From: DASQWC01 sp035640475 | Lineage (GTDB): Bacteria; Actinomycetota; JAICYB01 | DNA: 29,722 nt | Assembly (NCBI GenBank): GCA_035640475.1 | Contig: DASQWC010000192.1 | Coordinates: 1 to 29,722, forward strand | Reading direction: 5' to 3' | Shown: piece after piece, positions 1 to 9,500 of the stretch | Position numbering within the stretch: position 1 is the first letter of the stretch | Layout of the letters: each line of letters begins with the position of its first letter | Position numbers and translations under genes: made by a program | Notes under the pieces: model-generated | What the model saw: only the letters and a program-made list of their open reading frames with translations | Databases searched by the model: none | What the model was told of the DNA's origin: nothing

Positions 1-1572
1 GCGATATCGACGGCGGCCGGGTGGTTGCTGCGCATCGTCGGCAACCGCGTCGAGTTCCTCTTCCGCGAGCGCGCAACAATCGCGATCGAGGCCCACGTCG
101 TCCATCTCCAAGGAAGCGTCGCGAGCATCGAGCACCACGAACGGCCCGAGTATCTCGACCGGTTGCAGATTCTCAAGGACCACGTCTTCCTGCTGAACCA
201 CTTGTATCCGGCGCTGATGAGCTCGGTCGGCGCCGTTGCGCGCGTTGCCATCACCGTTGGGTTGTTGATGTCGGTTCATCCGGCGCTGATTGCGCTCGTG
301 ATCTTCGCGGTGCCGACGGTCGTGGCGTCGTCCTGGCGTGCCGGGGTCGAACGCAAGGCAGAGGAGGCGGCGGCACCCCGGCGGCGGCTCGCCAAGCACT
401 TCTTCGATCTCGCGACGATGGCCGGGCCGGGGAAGGAGGTCCGTGTGTGGCGCCTCGGCCCACGGCTGATCAGCTGGCGTCGTACGGCCTGGGACCAATG
501 GTTCGCGCAGACGGCCGCCGTCCGCGCGCGCAGCGCCGCGTGGCACGCGCTCGCCTGGTCGCTGTTCGGAGCGGCCTATGTCGGCGCGATCGTGTTCGTC
601 TCGTCGATCGTGCAGGCTTCGGCCGGCGGCGTCGTCGTTGTGGTTGCGGCCGGCGCCAACCTGTCGCGATTCCTCGGCATGACCGCATCGCAATCCGATT
701 TCCTGCGCTGGTGTCTCGAAGCGGCGCAGCGGCTTGCGTGGCTCGAGGACTATGCCGCCTCGCGTGCCGTGAGAGAGGTTGTGCCGGCGCCTGCGCGCAT
801 CAAGCGCGCGATCTATCTGCAGGACGTCTCTTTCCGCTATCCGGGGACCGAAGCCTGGGTGCTCCAGGACGTCGATCTGGAGCTTCCCGCCGGATCGGTC
901 GTGGCGATCGTCGGCGAGAACGGCGCGGGCAAGACGACGCTCGTGAAGCTCTTGTCTCGCTTCTACGAGCCGACATCCGGACGGATCCTGATCGACGATG
1001 TCGAGCTCGCTCAGATCTCGGCGGACGAGTGGCGATCGAAGCTCGCCGGCGCTTATCAGGACTTCATGCGTTTTGAGTTCAGCGCGCGGCGCACGATCGG
1101 CATCGGCGATCTGCCGCGCATGGAGCTCGAGTCGGCGGTTCGGACGGCGGTCGACCGCGCCGGCGCGGTGGACGTCATCGACCGGCTCCCGAGCGGTCTC
1201 GAGACCCAGCTCGGCCCCACGTGGGCCGAGGGAGTTGAGATCTCGTTCGGTCAGTGGCAGAAGCTGGCGCTCGCGCGCGGTTTCATGCGCGACGCCCCGC
1301 TGCTGCTGGCACTCGATGAGCCGACGGCCGCTCTCGATGCCGAGACGGAGCACGCGCTGTTCGAGCGCTTCGCCGAAGCCTCACGCGCATCGCGGGAGAC
1401 CGGCCGCGTGACGATTCTCGTCTCACACAGGTTCTCGACCGTCAGAATGGCCGATCTGATCGTCGTGATCGACGGCGGTCGCGTCGTCGAGGTCGGGTCC
1501 CACGACGACCTCCTGGCCCGCAACGGGCTCTACGCCGATCTCTACGGCATCCAAGCGCGTGCCTATCGCTGA
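1..1572 (+). CDS. ABC exporter, fused permease and ATPase (5' end outside window)
   Basis: This is a membrane ABC transporter half of the exporter type (MsbA/HlyB/NisT-like), with membrane and ATPase domains on one chain. The reading frame is open to base 1, so the N-terminus with the first membrane helices lies outside the window; 523 residues are visible. Two hydrophobic stretches lie at about visible residues 63-107 and 180-225. The ATPase domain follows: Walker A GENGAGKTT (bases 913-939), Q-loop GAYQDF, Walker B LLLALDEPTAALD and H-loop LVSHRF. The signature motif reads ISFGQWQ instead of LSGGQ; the QWQ ending recalls lantibiotic or peptide exporters, but the first Gly is Phe. A TTG at base 25 is internal and should not be taken as the start. 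The substrate cannot be told. The stop is 30 bp before the next gene on the same strand. Confidence 0.93.
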   Translation, partial: AISTAAGWLLRIVGNRVEFLFRERATIAIEAHVVHLQGSVASIEHHERPEYLDRLQILKDHVFLLNHLYPALMSSVGAVARVAITVGLLMSVHPALIALVIFAVPTVVASSWRAGVERKAEEAAAPRRRLAKHFFDLATMAGPGKEVRVWRLGPRLISWRRTAWDQWFAQTAAVRARSAAWHALAWSLFGAAYVGAIVFVSSIVQASAGGVVVVVAAGANLSRFLGMTASQSDFLRWCLEAAQRLAWLEDYAASRAVREVVPAPARIKRAIYLQDVSFRYPGTEAWVLQDVDLELPAGSVVAIVGENGAGKTTLVKLLSRFYEPTSGRILIDDVELAQISADEWRSKLAGAYQDFMRFEFSARRTIGIGDLPRMELESAVRTAVDRAGAVDVIDRLPSGLETQLGPTWAEGVEISFGQWQKLALARGFMRDAPLLLALDEPTAALDAETEHALFERFAEASRASRETGRVTILVSHRFSTVRMADLIVVIDGGRVVEVGSHDDLLARNGLYADLYGIQARAYR

Positions 1573-1602
1573 GCGGACACAGCGGGTTACAGTTGTTGTC
1601 CT

Positions 1603-3216
1603 TTGTTCCCTCCATTGACGGCAGGCAGCCGCACAAGGACGTTTTCTGTCCTCCTCCTCCTCACGCTCGTCGGGGGCGTCCTCGCCGCCGTGCGCGCGAA
1701 CGCTTCCGACTGCCCCGTGTCACCGGGCCCGGTGATCGACGTGACGACCTGCCCGGTCCCGGCCGTCCCCGACGACAACGAGGACGACACCGATGCGATC
1801 AACCACGCGATCGAGCAGATCCATGCGCTGGACGGCGGCCGGGTCTATTTCCCTCCGGGCACCTACGACGCCGCGAACGTCAAGCACCGCTCCGGCGTCG
1901 AGCTGAACGGGCCGTCGACGGCAATTCTCAGGCGTCTGCCCGGCCCGGCCTCGTTGATCGTGGGTCACGTGACAGATCACACCGGCCGAACGACGGCCGG
2001 CTCGAGGACGCTGACGAACGTCAGCAATCCCGAGGACTTCGAACAGGGAGCCGTCGTGGGGATCCGCGGCGGGGCGGGAGGCTCGAACGCGCAACGGACC
2101 ACGCTCAGCGCACCGGTTCCCGCGGAAGGAAGTCCGTTCGTCCTCGCCAACGGCGCCGGATTCCCGCCGTCCACGGACTTTCTCAAGATCGACAACGAGA
2201 TCATCTGGTACAGGTCGCAGAACGGCACGAAGAACGCCGTGCTGCAGAACGTCGGCAGGGGCCGGTTCGCAACGGGCGTCAGCCCGCACAACTCGGGCGC
2301 AGCCGTGCGTCTGCTCCAGCGGCTCTACGCGAGGGTCGTGTCCGTCTCCGGCACCACCGTGACGATCGACCGGCCCGTGCCGCAGAAGCTTTCGAGCACC
2401 GAGATCTCGGTCGGCGGCGTCAATATGGCCGTAACCGGGCTCACCTTGGACGGGCGTCCGACGCACTCAACGGTCAACACGTTCCCCCTGAAATACGAAC
2501 TCGCTCGCAACGTCAGGATCAGCACTGCGACGATCATCAACGGTGAGCACGGGGGTGTGCGGTTTGCGCACGGAACCTCGGAGAGCGTCGTCGAGAACAG
2601 CGTGCTTCTCAACAACGGCGATCCTGCCAACGGGCTGGGGGCCGTCATCTGGCTCTTCCAAGGCGCCGGACAGAACATCGTGCGCAACAACCAGATCGGC
2701 AGCGAGACCGACGCGTCCAACAACGGCATCATGGCCGACGACCGGACGGACACTGCGAGCGAGTGGGACGGCCCCTCGGACGGCAATCGAATCGAGGGAA
2801 ACATCATCAAGATTCCGAGGGCCGGTGATAACGCAGCGGTCGCGATTCAGGGCAGTGCGAACAACGTCGTCTCGGGAAACGAGATCTATTACATGTTCGA
2901 CGGTGTGCGCGTGCACAAGTCGCGCCAAGGTTCGCATCCGCTGACGTCGCGGTTGAACACCGTCTCCAACAATCGACTGACCGGAAACGTCAACTATGCG
3001 CTGACCGTTACGGGAGTTCAGAACACGATCCGCGACAACGCGGTCGTCGACTCGGGGAACAACTGCCGTGACTATACGGGGACGCCACCTCAGAACAGCT
3101 GGTCGGGCAACACGACCGACGACGGATCGCTCTGTCCCGCGAGCTCTCAGCTCGCGCCGTCTTCGTCGTCGGGAGGCAGCGCTCCGCTCATCGGACTCGG
3201 AGATCTCTCGCTGTAG
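1603..3216 (+). CDS. Exported parallel beta-helix (pectate-lyase-like) protein
   Basis: The product (537 residues) is probably secreted. After a charged N-terminus comes a hydrophobic stretch at residues 14-30 (FSVLLLLTLVGGVLAAV) and a likely signal-peptidase site near ANAS/DCP (residues 32-37). Residues 77-90 carry GGRVYFPPGTY, a hallmark of the first turn of pectate-lyase and GH28-like beta-helices. From about residue 270 to 500, Asn/Gly-rich turns such as VVENSVLLNNG and IVRNNQIGS repeat as in right-handed beta-helix (PbH1/NosD-like) proteins. Residues about 172-240 form an insertion resembling a small beta-domain seen in phage and virion proteins (FLKIDNEIIWY, then GRGRFATGVSPHNSGAAV). 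The tail is Ser/Gly-rich. The start is TTG at 1603; a second TTG at 1615 would also leave the signal peptide intact. Enzymatic activity is unproven; it could be a polysaccharide lyase or hydrolase or only a surface binder. Confidence 0.85.
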   Translation: MFPPLTAGSRTRTFSVLLLLTLVGGVLAAVRANASDCPVSPGPVIDVTTCPVPAVPDDNEDDTDAINHAIEQIHALDGGRVYFPPGTYDAANVKHRSGVELNGPSTAILRRLPGPASLIVGHVTDHTGRTTAGSRTLTNVSNPEDFEQGAVVGIRGGAGGSNAQRTTLSAPVPAEGSPFVLANGAGFPPSTDFLKIDNEIIWYRSQNGTKNAVLQNVGRGRFATGVSPHNSGAAVRLLQRLYARVVSVSGTTVTIDRPVPQKLSSTEISVGGVNMAVTGLTLDGRPTHSTVNTFPLKYELARNVRISTATIINGEHGGVRFAHGTSESVVENSVLLNNGDPANGLGAVIWLFQGAGQNIVRNNQIGSETDASNNGIMADDRTDTASEWDGPSDGNRIEGNIIKIPRAGDNAAVAIQGSANNVVSGNEIYYMFDGVRVHKSRQGSHPLTSRLNTVSNNRLTGNVNYALTVTGVQNTIRDNAVVDSGNNCRDYTGTPPQNSWSGNTTDDGSLCPASSQLAPSSSSGGSAPLIGLGDLSL

Positions 3217-3249
3217 AAGGTCGCGCCGAAGGATGATTCTCCAAGCGCG

Positions 3250-6200
3250 ATGAGCGGGCGACACACCTTTGTTCTGACGGACGTCGAGCATTCGACGGCA
3301 CTCTGGGAGCACGCACCCGACGAGATGTCGGCGGCAATCTCCCGGTACAGAGCCATCGTCGCCGACGCCGTCGCGTCTCAGGGCGGACGTCTGCTGCGGG
3401 ACCGCGGAGAGGGCGAAGCGACATTCTCGGTGTACTCGTCGGAGATCGCCGGCGTCGAAGCCGCGGCCGCGATGGGAAGGACGCTCGAGACGGAACCGTG
3501 GCCGTCCGGCTCGAGGATCCGAGCTCGCATTGCCGTGTTCACCGGCGACGCGGAGGAGCGCAGCGGCGACTTCTACGGCTCTTCGGTCAACCGTGGGGCA
3601 CGCGTGCGGTCGCTCGCGTTCGGGGGCCAGGTATTGCTCGCGGAGTCGACGGCGGCAGCGGTCGTCGACGCCCTCGATCCGGACTTGGCGCTCGTCGATC
3701 TCGGACCGCGTGAGCTGCAGGATCTCACGGAGCCCGAACACGTCTACGAGCTGCGGTGGGCCGGGCAGTCCTCCGAGCCGGAGCCGTTGAGCGACGACGA
3801 CTGTTCGAACCATCGCTGGCTCGAGAGGTCGGCGTCCGGTGACTTCGTGGGTCGCGAGCGCGAGCTCGCCCTGCTCGCTCGTGGATGGTCCGAGGCATCC
3901 GGCGGACGACGTGTTCTCGCGCTCGTCGCCGGGGAGCCGGGCATCGGGAAGACCGCGCTCGTCGCCCGCGCGGCGTCCGCCGTCCGAGACGCGGGCGGCC
4001 TCGTGCTCGCCGGACGGTGGGACGAGGAGGTGCTCGCGCCGTACCAGGGATTCAGGGAAGCGCTCTCCGCATATGCCGCGGCTTGTCCGCGCTCGATCCT
4101 ACGTGCGGATCTGCGCGACCACGCGGCGCATCTCGGTCGCCTCTTTCCAGAGATCGCATCGAGAGTCGAGCTCGAAGCAGACTACGGAGACTCGGAGCGG
4201 TTACGCCTGTTCGAGGCGATCGACGCGTGGCTCGAGATGATGGCCTGGCGCCATCCGGTCATGCTCGTACTCGAGGACGTGCATTGGGCCGACCGTCCAT
4301 CGGCGTTGCTCCTGCAACACCTTCTGCGCGGGCCTCGCCCGTCGGCACTCTTCATCGTTGCGACGTATCGCGATACCGACATCGAGGAAACGGACTTCGG
4401 CCATACGCTGCCCGTCCTGTACCGCGACCGAGGAACGCTACGCGTGCCGCTTGCGGGATTGGATTCCGATGAGGTCGCCGAGCTGCTCGCGCGCGTCGCG
4501 AGCAGCGAGCCGGCCGGGCGCGCCGATCGGCTCGCGGGGGAGCTCCATGCGGAGACCGGCGGTAATCCGTTCTTTCTCCAGGAGATCGTGCGCCACCTCA
4601 CGGAAACGGGCCGGTTGGAACAACCGAGCGATGAACGGAAGGGGCGAATCGATCTCCCCGATTCTGTTCGCGACATCGTGCGCCGCCGGCTGAGCCGTCT
4701 CTCCGGCGATCTCGGAGAGAGTCTCGCCGTCGCGTCCGTCGTCGGGCAGGAATTTGATTTCCAAGTGCTCAATCTCGCGACCGATATCGACGAAGGTCGG
4801 TTGCTCGACGCGCTCGACGAGGCCTGCCGTGCGGGCCTCACTCACGAGCATGACGCCGACCGTTACGCGTTCTCACACGCCGTCGTCCGGCGCACGCTCC
4901 TCGACGATCTCAGCGCCACGCGCCGGTTGCGCCTGCATCGCCGAGTCGCCGAGGCGCTCGAGCAGCACGCGCCGGAGGCGACGGCGGCCGAGCTGGCGCA
5001 TCACTTCTCTGCTGCTGCAAGTCTTGGGCTTGGCGGCAAGGCGGTCGAGTACTCGCGGGCGGCCGGGGACAGGGCGATGGCCGAGCTGGCCTACGAGGCT
5101 GCCGTGCTGCAATACCTGCGCGCGCTCGATGTGCACGATGCGCACGGCGATCACGACGGCGGTGTTCGCTGCGAGCTGACCCTTGCGCTCGGAAACGCCT
5201 ACGACAAGGCGGGGGAGTACTACGCGCGGGACGAGCAGTTCAAAGCTGCCGCCGACATCGCACGAGAGCTTGATCGCACCGATCTGTTCGTCGCAGCTGC
5301 ACTCGGATACGGCGGCGTACTTCCGGCGGCGGTCGAGCCCGACGAGCAGGGTCACGCGCTTTTACGCGAAGCACTCGAGCGTCTCGGTCCGCAAGCGAAT
5401 CGTGAGCGAGCCCTCGTGCTCGGCCGCCTCGCGCACTGGATGCACTTCGTTCCACCGCGTTCTGCACGCCGGTCAATGGCTGATGAGGCCGTCGCGATTG
5501 CCAGGCGTCTGGGCGACCCGGACGTGCTCGCGGACGCGCTGTCCAATCGCTGCTGGGCCATGGACGGCCCGGACGACCTCGAGGATCAGTTGGAGATTGC
5601 CGATGAGGTGCTCGCCATCGGCAGCGATACGAACAAGAAGACCGTGCTGCTCGAAGGCCTGCGACTCCGCACCGACGCCTTGTTCGAGAAGGGCGACATC
5701 GATGCACTGCGCGACGCAGTCAGTGAGCTCAGTCGGCTTGCTGAAGAACTTCGAGTGCTCGAGTACATCCGCATTGCATGGGCCTGGGACGCCGTCTTCG
5801 CAACGTTTGAGGGACGCTACGAGGACGCCGAGCTCATCAAGGACAAAGTGCACGAGATGCTTCGCAGCATGGGGCACTCACAGAGCGAGCTGGTCAGCGC
5901 CGCGCTGTCCTTCCCGATGAACTGGATGCGCGGCAAGCTCATCGAGGGGCTCCCGCTGTACGAGGCGCTTGCGGAGGCGATGCCATCACGGCTGTTCTAT
6001 TCGGCGGTTGCGGCGTGGTGTACGGCCGATGCCGGCATGCACGAGCGGACGCGCGAGATACTCGACGCCGTCTCTCCCGACGCGATCAGCAGCCTCGCGC
6101 AGGGATACGTCTGGTGGTCGACCCTGGTCGGTTTTACTCAGGCGGTCACGCAACTGGGTGACCGCGAGTGGGCCGAGACTCTCTACGCGCTGATGGCGCC

Positions 6201-6525
6201 GTACTCGGGCCGGTTGTGCACCACGGGTTCCAGCGGCTTTCTCGGCGCCGTCGATCACTATCTGGGCGAGCTGGCTCTGATCCGGGATGATCCGGAGTCG
6301 GCCGGCGCATATCTCGAGGCGGCACTCGAGCAGCACGGACGGATGCATGCGCGGCCGTTCGTCGCGTTGACGCAGATGGCGTATGCCCGTTTGCTCCTCG
6401 ACCGCGGTGATCCGGCGACGCTCGATAGGGCCCACGAGCTTCAGGACGCCGCCATCGCCACCGCGCTAGAGCTTGGGCTCAAGGCCGTTCAGGGCAGAGC
6501 CTCAATCCGCTCACCCGGCGCGTAG
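3250..6525 (+). CDS. Cyclase-domain/AAA ATPase/helical-repeat protein, paralog 1
   Basis: This 1,091-residue protein probably acts as a cytoplasmic signal-transduction ATPase. Residues 5-170 form a class III nucleotidyl cyclase homology domain: metal Asp D11 (LTDVEHSTALWE) and transition-state residues N114 and R118 (NRGAR) are present. The usual Lys is Arg (R52), and the second metal site reads G-E-G-E-A, so Glu56 stands where Asp is expected. Residues about 198-450 are an AAA_16/STAND ATPase: FVGRERE, Walker A GEPGIGKT (228-235), Walker B LVLED (339-343) and ATYRDTD as sensor. The remaining 600 or so residues are Ala/Leu/Glu-rich helical repeats of TPR type. No C-terminal LuxR helix-turn-helix is seen, unlike many relatives. 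The ATG at 3250 lies 33 bp after the previous stop, and the frame carries on from TFVLTDVE as in the family. It is followed 49 bp later by its paralog. Confidence 0.9.
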   Translation: MSGRHTFVLTDVEHSTALWEHAPDEMSAAISRYRAIVADAVASQGGRLLRDRGEGEATFSVYSSEIAGVEAAAAMGRTLETEPWPSGSRIRARIAVFTGDAEERSGDFYGSSVNRGARVRSLAFGGQVLLAESTAAAVVDALDPDLALVDLGPRELQDLTEPEHVYELRWAGQSSEPEPLSDDDCSNHRWLERSASGDFVGRERELALLARGWSEASGGRRVLALVAGEPGIGKTALVARAASAVRDAGGLVLAGRWDEEVLAPYQGFREALSAYAAACPRSILRADLRDHAAHLGRLFPEIASRVELEADYGDSERLRLFEAIDAWLEMMAWRHPVMLVLEDVHWADRPSALLLQHLLRGPRPSALFIVATYRDTDIEETDFGHTLPVLYRDRGTLRVPLAGLDSDEVAELLARVASSEPAGRADRLAGELHAETGGNPFFLQEIVRHLTETGRLEQPSDERKGRIDLPDSVRDIVRRRLSRLSGDLGESLAVASVVGQEFDFQVLNLATDIDEGRLLDALDEACRAGLTHEHDADRYAFSHAVVRRTLLDDLSATRRLRLHRRVAEALEQHAPEATAAELAHHFSAAASLGLGGKAVEYSRAAGDRAMAELAYEAAVLQYLRALDVHDAHGDHDGGVRCELTLALGNAYDKAGEYYARDEQFKAAADIARELDRTDLFVAAALGYGGVLPAAVEPDEQGHALLREALERLGPQANRERALVLGRLAHWMHFVPPRSARRSMADEAVAIARRLGDPDVLADALSNRCWAMDGPDDLEDQLEIADEVLAIGSDTNKKTVLLEGLRLRTDALFEKGDIDALRDAVSELSRLAEELRVLEYIRIAWAWDAVFATFEGRYEDAELIKDKVHEMLRSMGHSQSELVSAALSFPMNWMRGKLIEGLPLYEALAEAMPSRLFYSAVAAWCTADAGMHERTREILDAVSPDAISSLAQGYVWWSTLVGFTQAVTQLGDREWAETLYALMAPYSGRLCTTGSSGFLGAVDHYLGELALIRDDPESAGAYLEAALEQHGRMHARPFVALTQMAYARLLLDRGDPATLDRAHELQDAAIATALELGLKAVQGRASIRSPGA

Positions 6526-6574
6526 CGAGCGCACGTCACCGCTGCCGGTCACGCGGGATACTTGCTTGGCTGCG

Positions 6575-9500
6575 ATGACCGAGCAACTCACATTCGTTCT
6601 CAGTGATGTCGAAAGCTCGACGGCGCTGTGGGAGCGGTTCCCGGAGCAGATGTCGCCGGGGATTGCACGCCACGTCGAGATCATCGCGGCCGCAGTTGCC
6701 GCTCGCGGCGGACGCCTCCACCGCGACCGCGGGGAGGGAGACTCGACCTTCTCCGTCTTCGACTCGGCACCCGCCGCCGCAGCGGCGGCCGCCGACATGG
6801 CTCGCGCACTTGCTTCCGAACCGTGGCCGGCCGAGGCGCCGATCCGGGTCCGAATCGCGGTGTATACGGGCGACGTGGAACGCCGCGACGGCGACTACTT
6901 CGGCACGTCGCTCAACAGGGCCGCTCGTGTCCGCTCCCTCGCCTTCGGCGGACAGATTCTGCTCGGCGCGCTCGCCGCCGAGCTCGTTGCGGAGCATCGC
7001 CCGCCGCGTTCTGTGCTTGTCGACCTCGGCCCCCGAGAGCTGAAGGACCTGAGCGAGCCCGAGCACGTCTACGAGCTGCGACTGGACGACGCAGACGGAC
7101 CGCCGGAACCGATGAGCGATGAAGCCAGCTCCAACGTCCTGTGGCTCGATCGCGTCGCTTCTGCCGATTTCGTAGGCCGCGCCGCCGAGCTCGAAGCGCT
7201 GGACGGCGCCTGGACGACGGCGGTCGGCGGCGAGCGTGTGCTTGCGTTGGTCGGCGGTGAGCCGGGTGTCGGGAAGACAGCGCTCGTCGCCCAGGCGGCG
7301 ACGTCCATTTACAAAGCGGGCGGGCTCGTCCTGTGCGGCCGGTGGGACGAAGAAGTGCTCGCTCCCTATCAGGCGTTCCGCGAAGCGCTCTCCGCCTATG
7401 CGCAGGCGTGCCCGCGTTCGATACTCCGGGCCGATCTTCGGGACCACGGGCCGAATCTTGCCCGGCTCTTTCCCGACGTCGCTGCGCGCATCGAAACGAC
7501 GCCCGCGGCGGCCGGAGCCGCGGCCGACGCCGAGCGGCTGCGGTTGTTCGAGGCCATCGAGGGCTGGCTCGTTGCGATCGCGCGCCGGCGGCCGGTCCTT
7601 CTCGTTTTAGAGGACGCCCAATGGATCGACCGGTCGTCGGTTCTTCTTCTGCAGCACCTCGTTCGGGGAACGCGGCCGAGCTCGCTGCTGCTGCTGGCGA
7701 CGTACCGGGATACCGAGGTGGAGCAAAGCGACCTGGGGCGGACGCTGCCCTCGCTGCTTCGAGACCGCGCGACGCGGCGCATCGTTCTTCGAGGGCTCGA
7801 CGTTCCCGACGTCCGCGAGCTGCTCGTCCATGCTCCCGGCACGCCGTTGCAGGATGTCGACACCATCGCCGAAGCCCTCCACGCCGAAACCGGCGGCAAT
7901 CCGTTCTTCCTTCAGGAGATCGTTCGGCATCTCAGCGACTCCGGTGGTCTGGATGCTGCGAGGAGCGGAGGAAGGACCGACGTGCCGGAGTCGGTGCGCG
8001 ACATCGTCCGCTGGAGGATTAGCCGTCTCTCCAACGAGCTGAGCGAGGGACTGTCCGTTGCGGCCGTCATGGGGGAGACATTCGACTTCGGCGTGCTTAC
8101 GGCCGCCACCGATATCGACGAAGACCGCCTTCTCGACGCGCTGGACGAAGCCTGCCGTGCAGGACTCGCCCACGAGCAATCCGCCGACCGATATGCCTTT
8201 GCCCACGCCGTCGTCCGGCGCACACTGCTCGACGATCTCAGCGTCGCGCGCCGGTTGCGGTTGCACAGGAGGGTCGCCGAAGCGCTCGAGCAGGGCCCGG
8301 CGACGTCTTCGCTGGCGGAGCTCGCTCATCACTTCTGCGCGGCAGCGAGCCTCGGACTGGCTCCGAAGGCCATCGCGTATGCGCGCGCTGCGGGTGACCG
8401 GGCGGCGCAGGAGCTTGCGTTCGAAGCTGCCGTCAGGCACTACCAACGCGCACTCGACGTGCAGGCGGCCGAGCTTCCGGACGACGCGGATCTCCGGTGC
8501 GAGCTGCTGCTCGACCTGGGCGACGCACACAACAAGGCCGGTGAGTACGCGTTGCGAGACGAATGCTTTCTCCGCGCCGCACAGGCGGCTCGCGAGCTCG
8601 ACCGGTTCGATTTGTTCGCGCGTGCAGCCGTCGGGTACGGGGGCGTCCTCGCAGCGGCCGTCGATCCGGACCTCATCGGCCATGCGTTGCTCGAGGAGGC
8701 GCTCGAGCGAATCGGCGAGCGCGACAGCCGGGACCGCGGGCTCGTGCTCGCGCGCCTTGCGCATTGGGTCCACTTCACGGCCCCGCGCTCGAAGCGGCTG
8801 GCGCTGGCCGACGAAGCCGTGTCGATCGCGCGCCGGCTGGGAGATCCGCTCGATTTGGCGTCGGTCCTGTCGCACCGGTGTTGGGCGCTCGACGGACCCG
8901 ACGACACCCACGACCAGCTGCGGTTGGCCGGGGAGATCGTGGAGCTTGGTGAGCGGCTCCAGAATACCGAGGTGCGCATCGAGGGAGTGCGCCTGCGTGC
9001 GGACGCACAATTCGAAGCCGGAGACTTCGACGCGGTGCGAGCGTCGGCGGCTGAGATGGCTGCGTTGGCCCAGGATGTGCGCCACCCGGAATACATGCGC
9101 CTCGCCCGTTCCTGGGACTCGGTATTCGCCTCGATCGAGGGCAATTACGACGAAGCGATGGCCGTTGCCGACGAGATCCACGACCTGCTGCGCGTGATGG
9201 GGCATCCGCAAAGCGAGGTCGTGTACATCGCCCTGTCCTTCCCCGCAGCGTGGATGCGCGGCTCGCTCGGCGAGGCCGTCCCGCTCTTCGAAGCGCTGTC
9301 GCAGACCGAGGCGTGGCGAAGGGTGTGGCCCGCCGTTGCCGCGTGGAGCGCCGCCGAAGGCGGGATGCTCGACCTGGCGCGGGACAAGCTCGACGAGATC
9401 ACCAAGCAGAGCATCGAGCAGCTCGACAAGAACTACATCTGGTGGCCGACGATCGTCGGGCTCACCGTCGCATCGACGATGCTCGGCGACGCCGAGTGGG

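Noticed and set aside
2467..3813. Minus-strand open frame opposite the beta-helix and first cyclase genes
   Set aside because: No family resemblance, Arg-rich composition, spans two real genes on the other strand.
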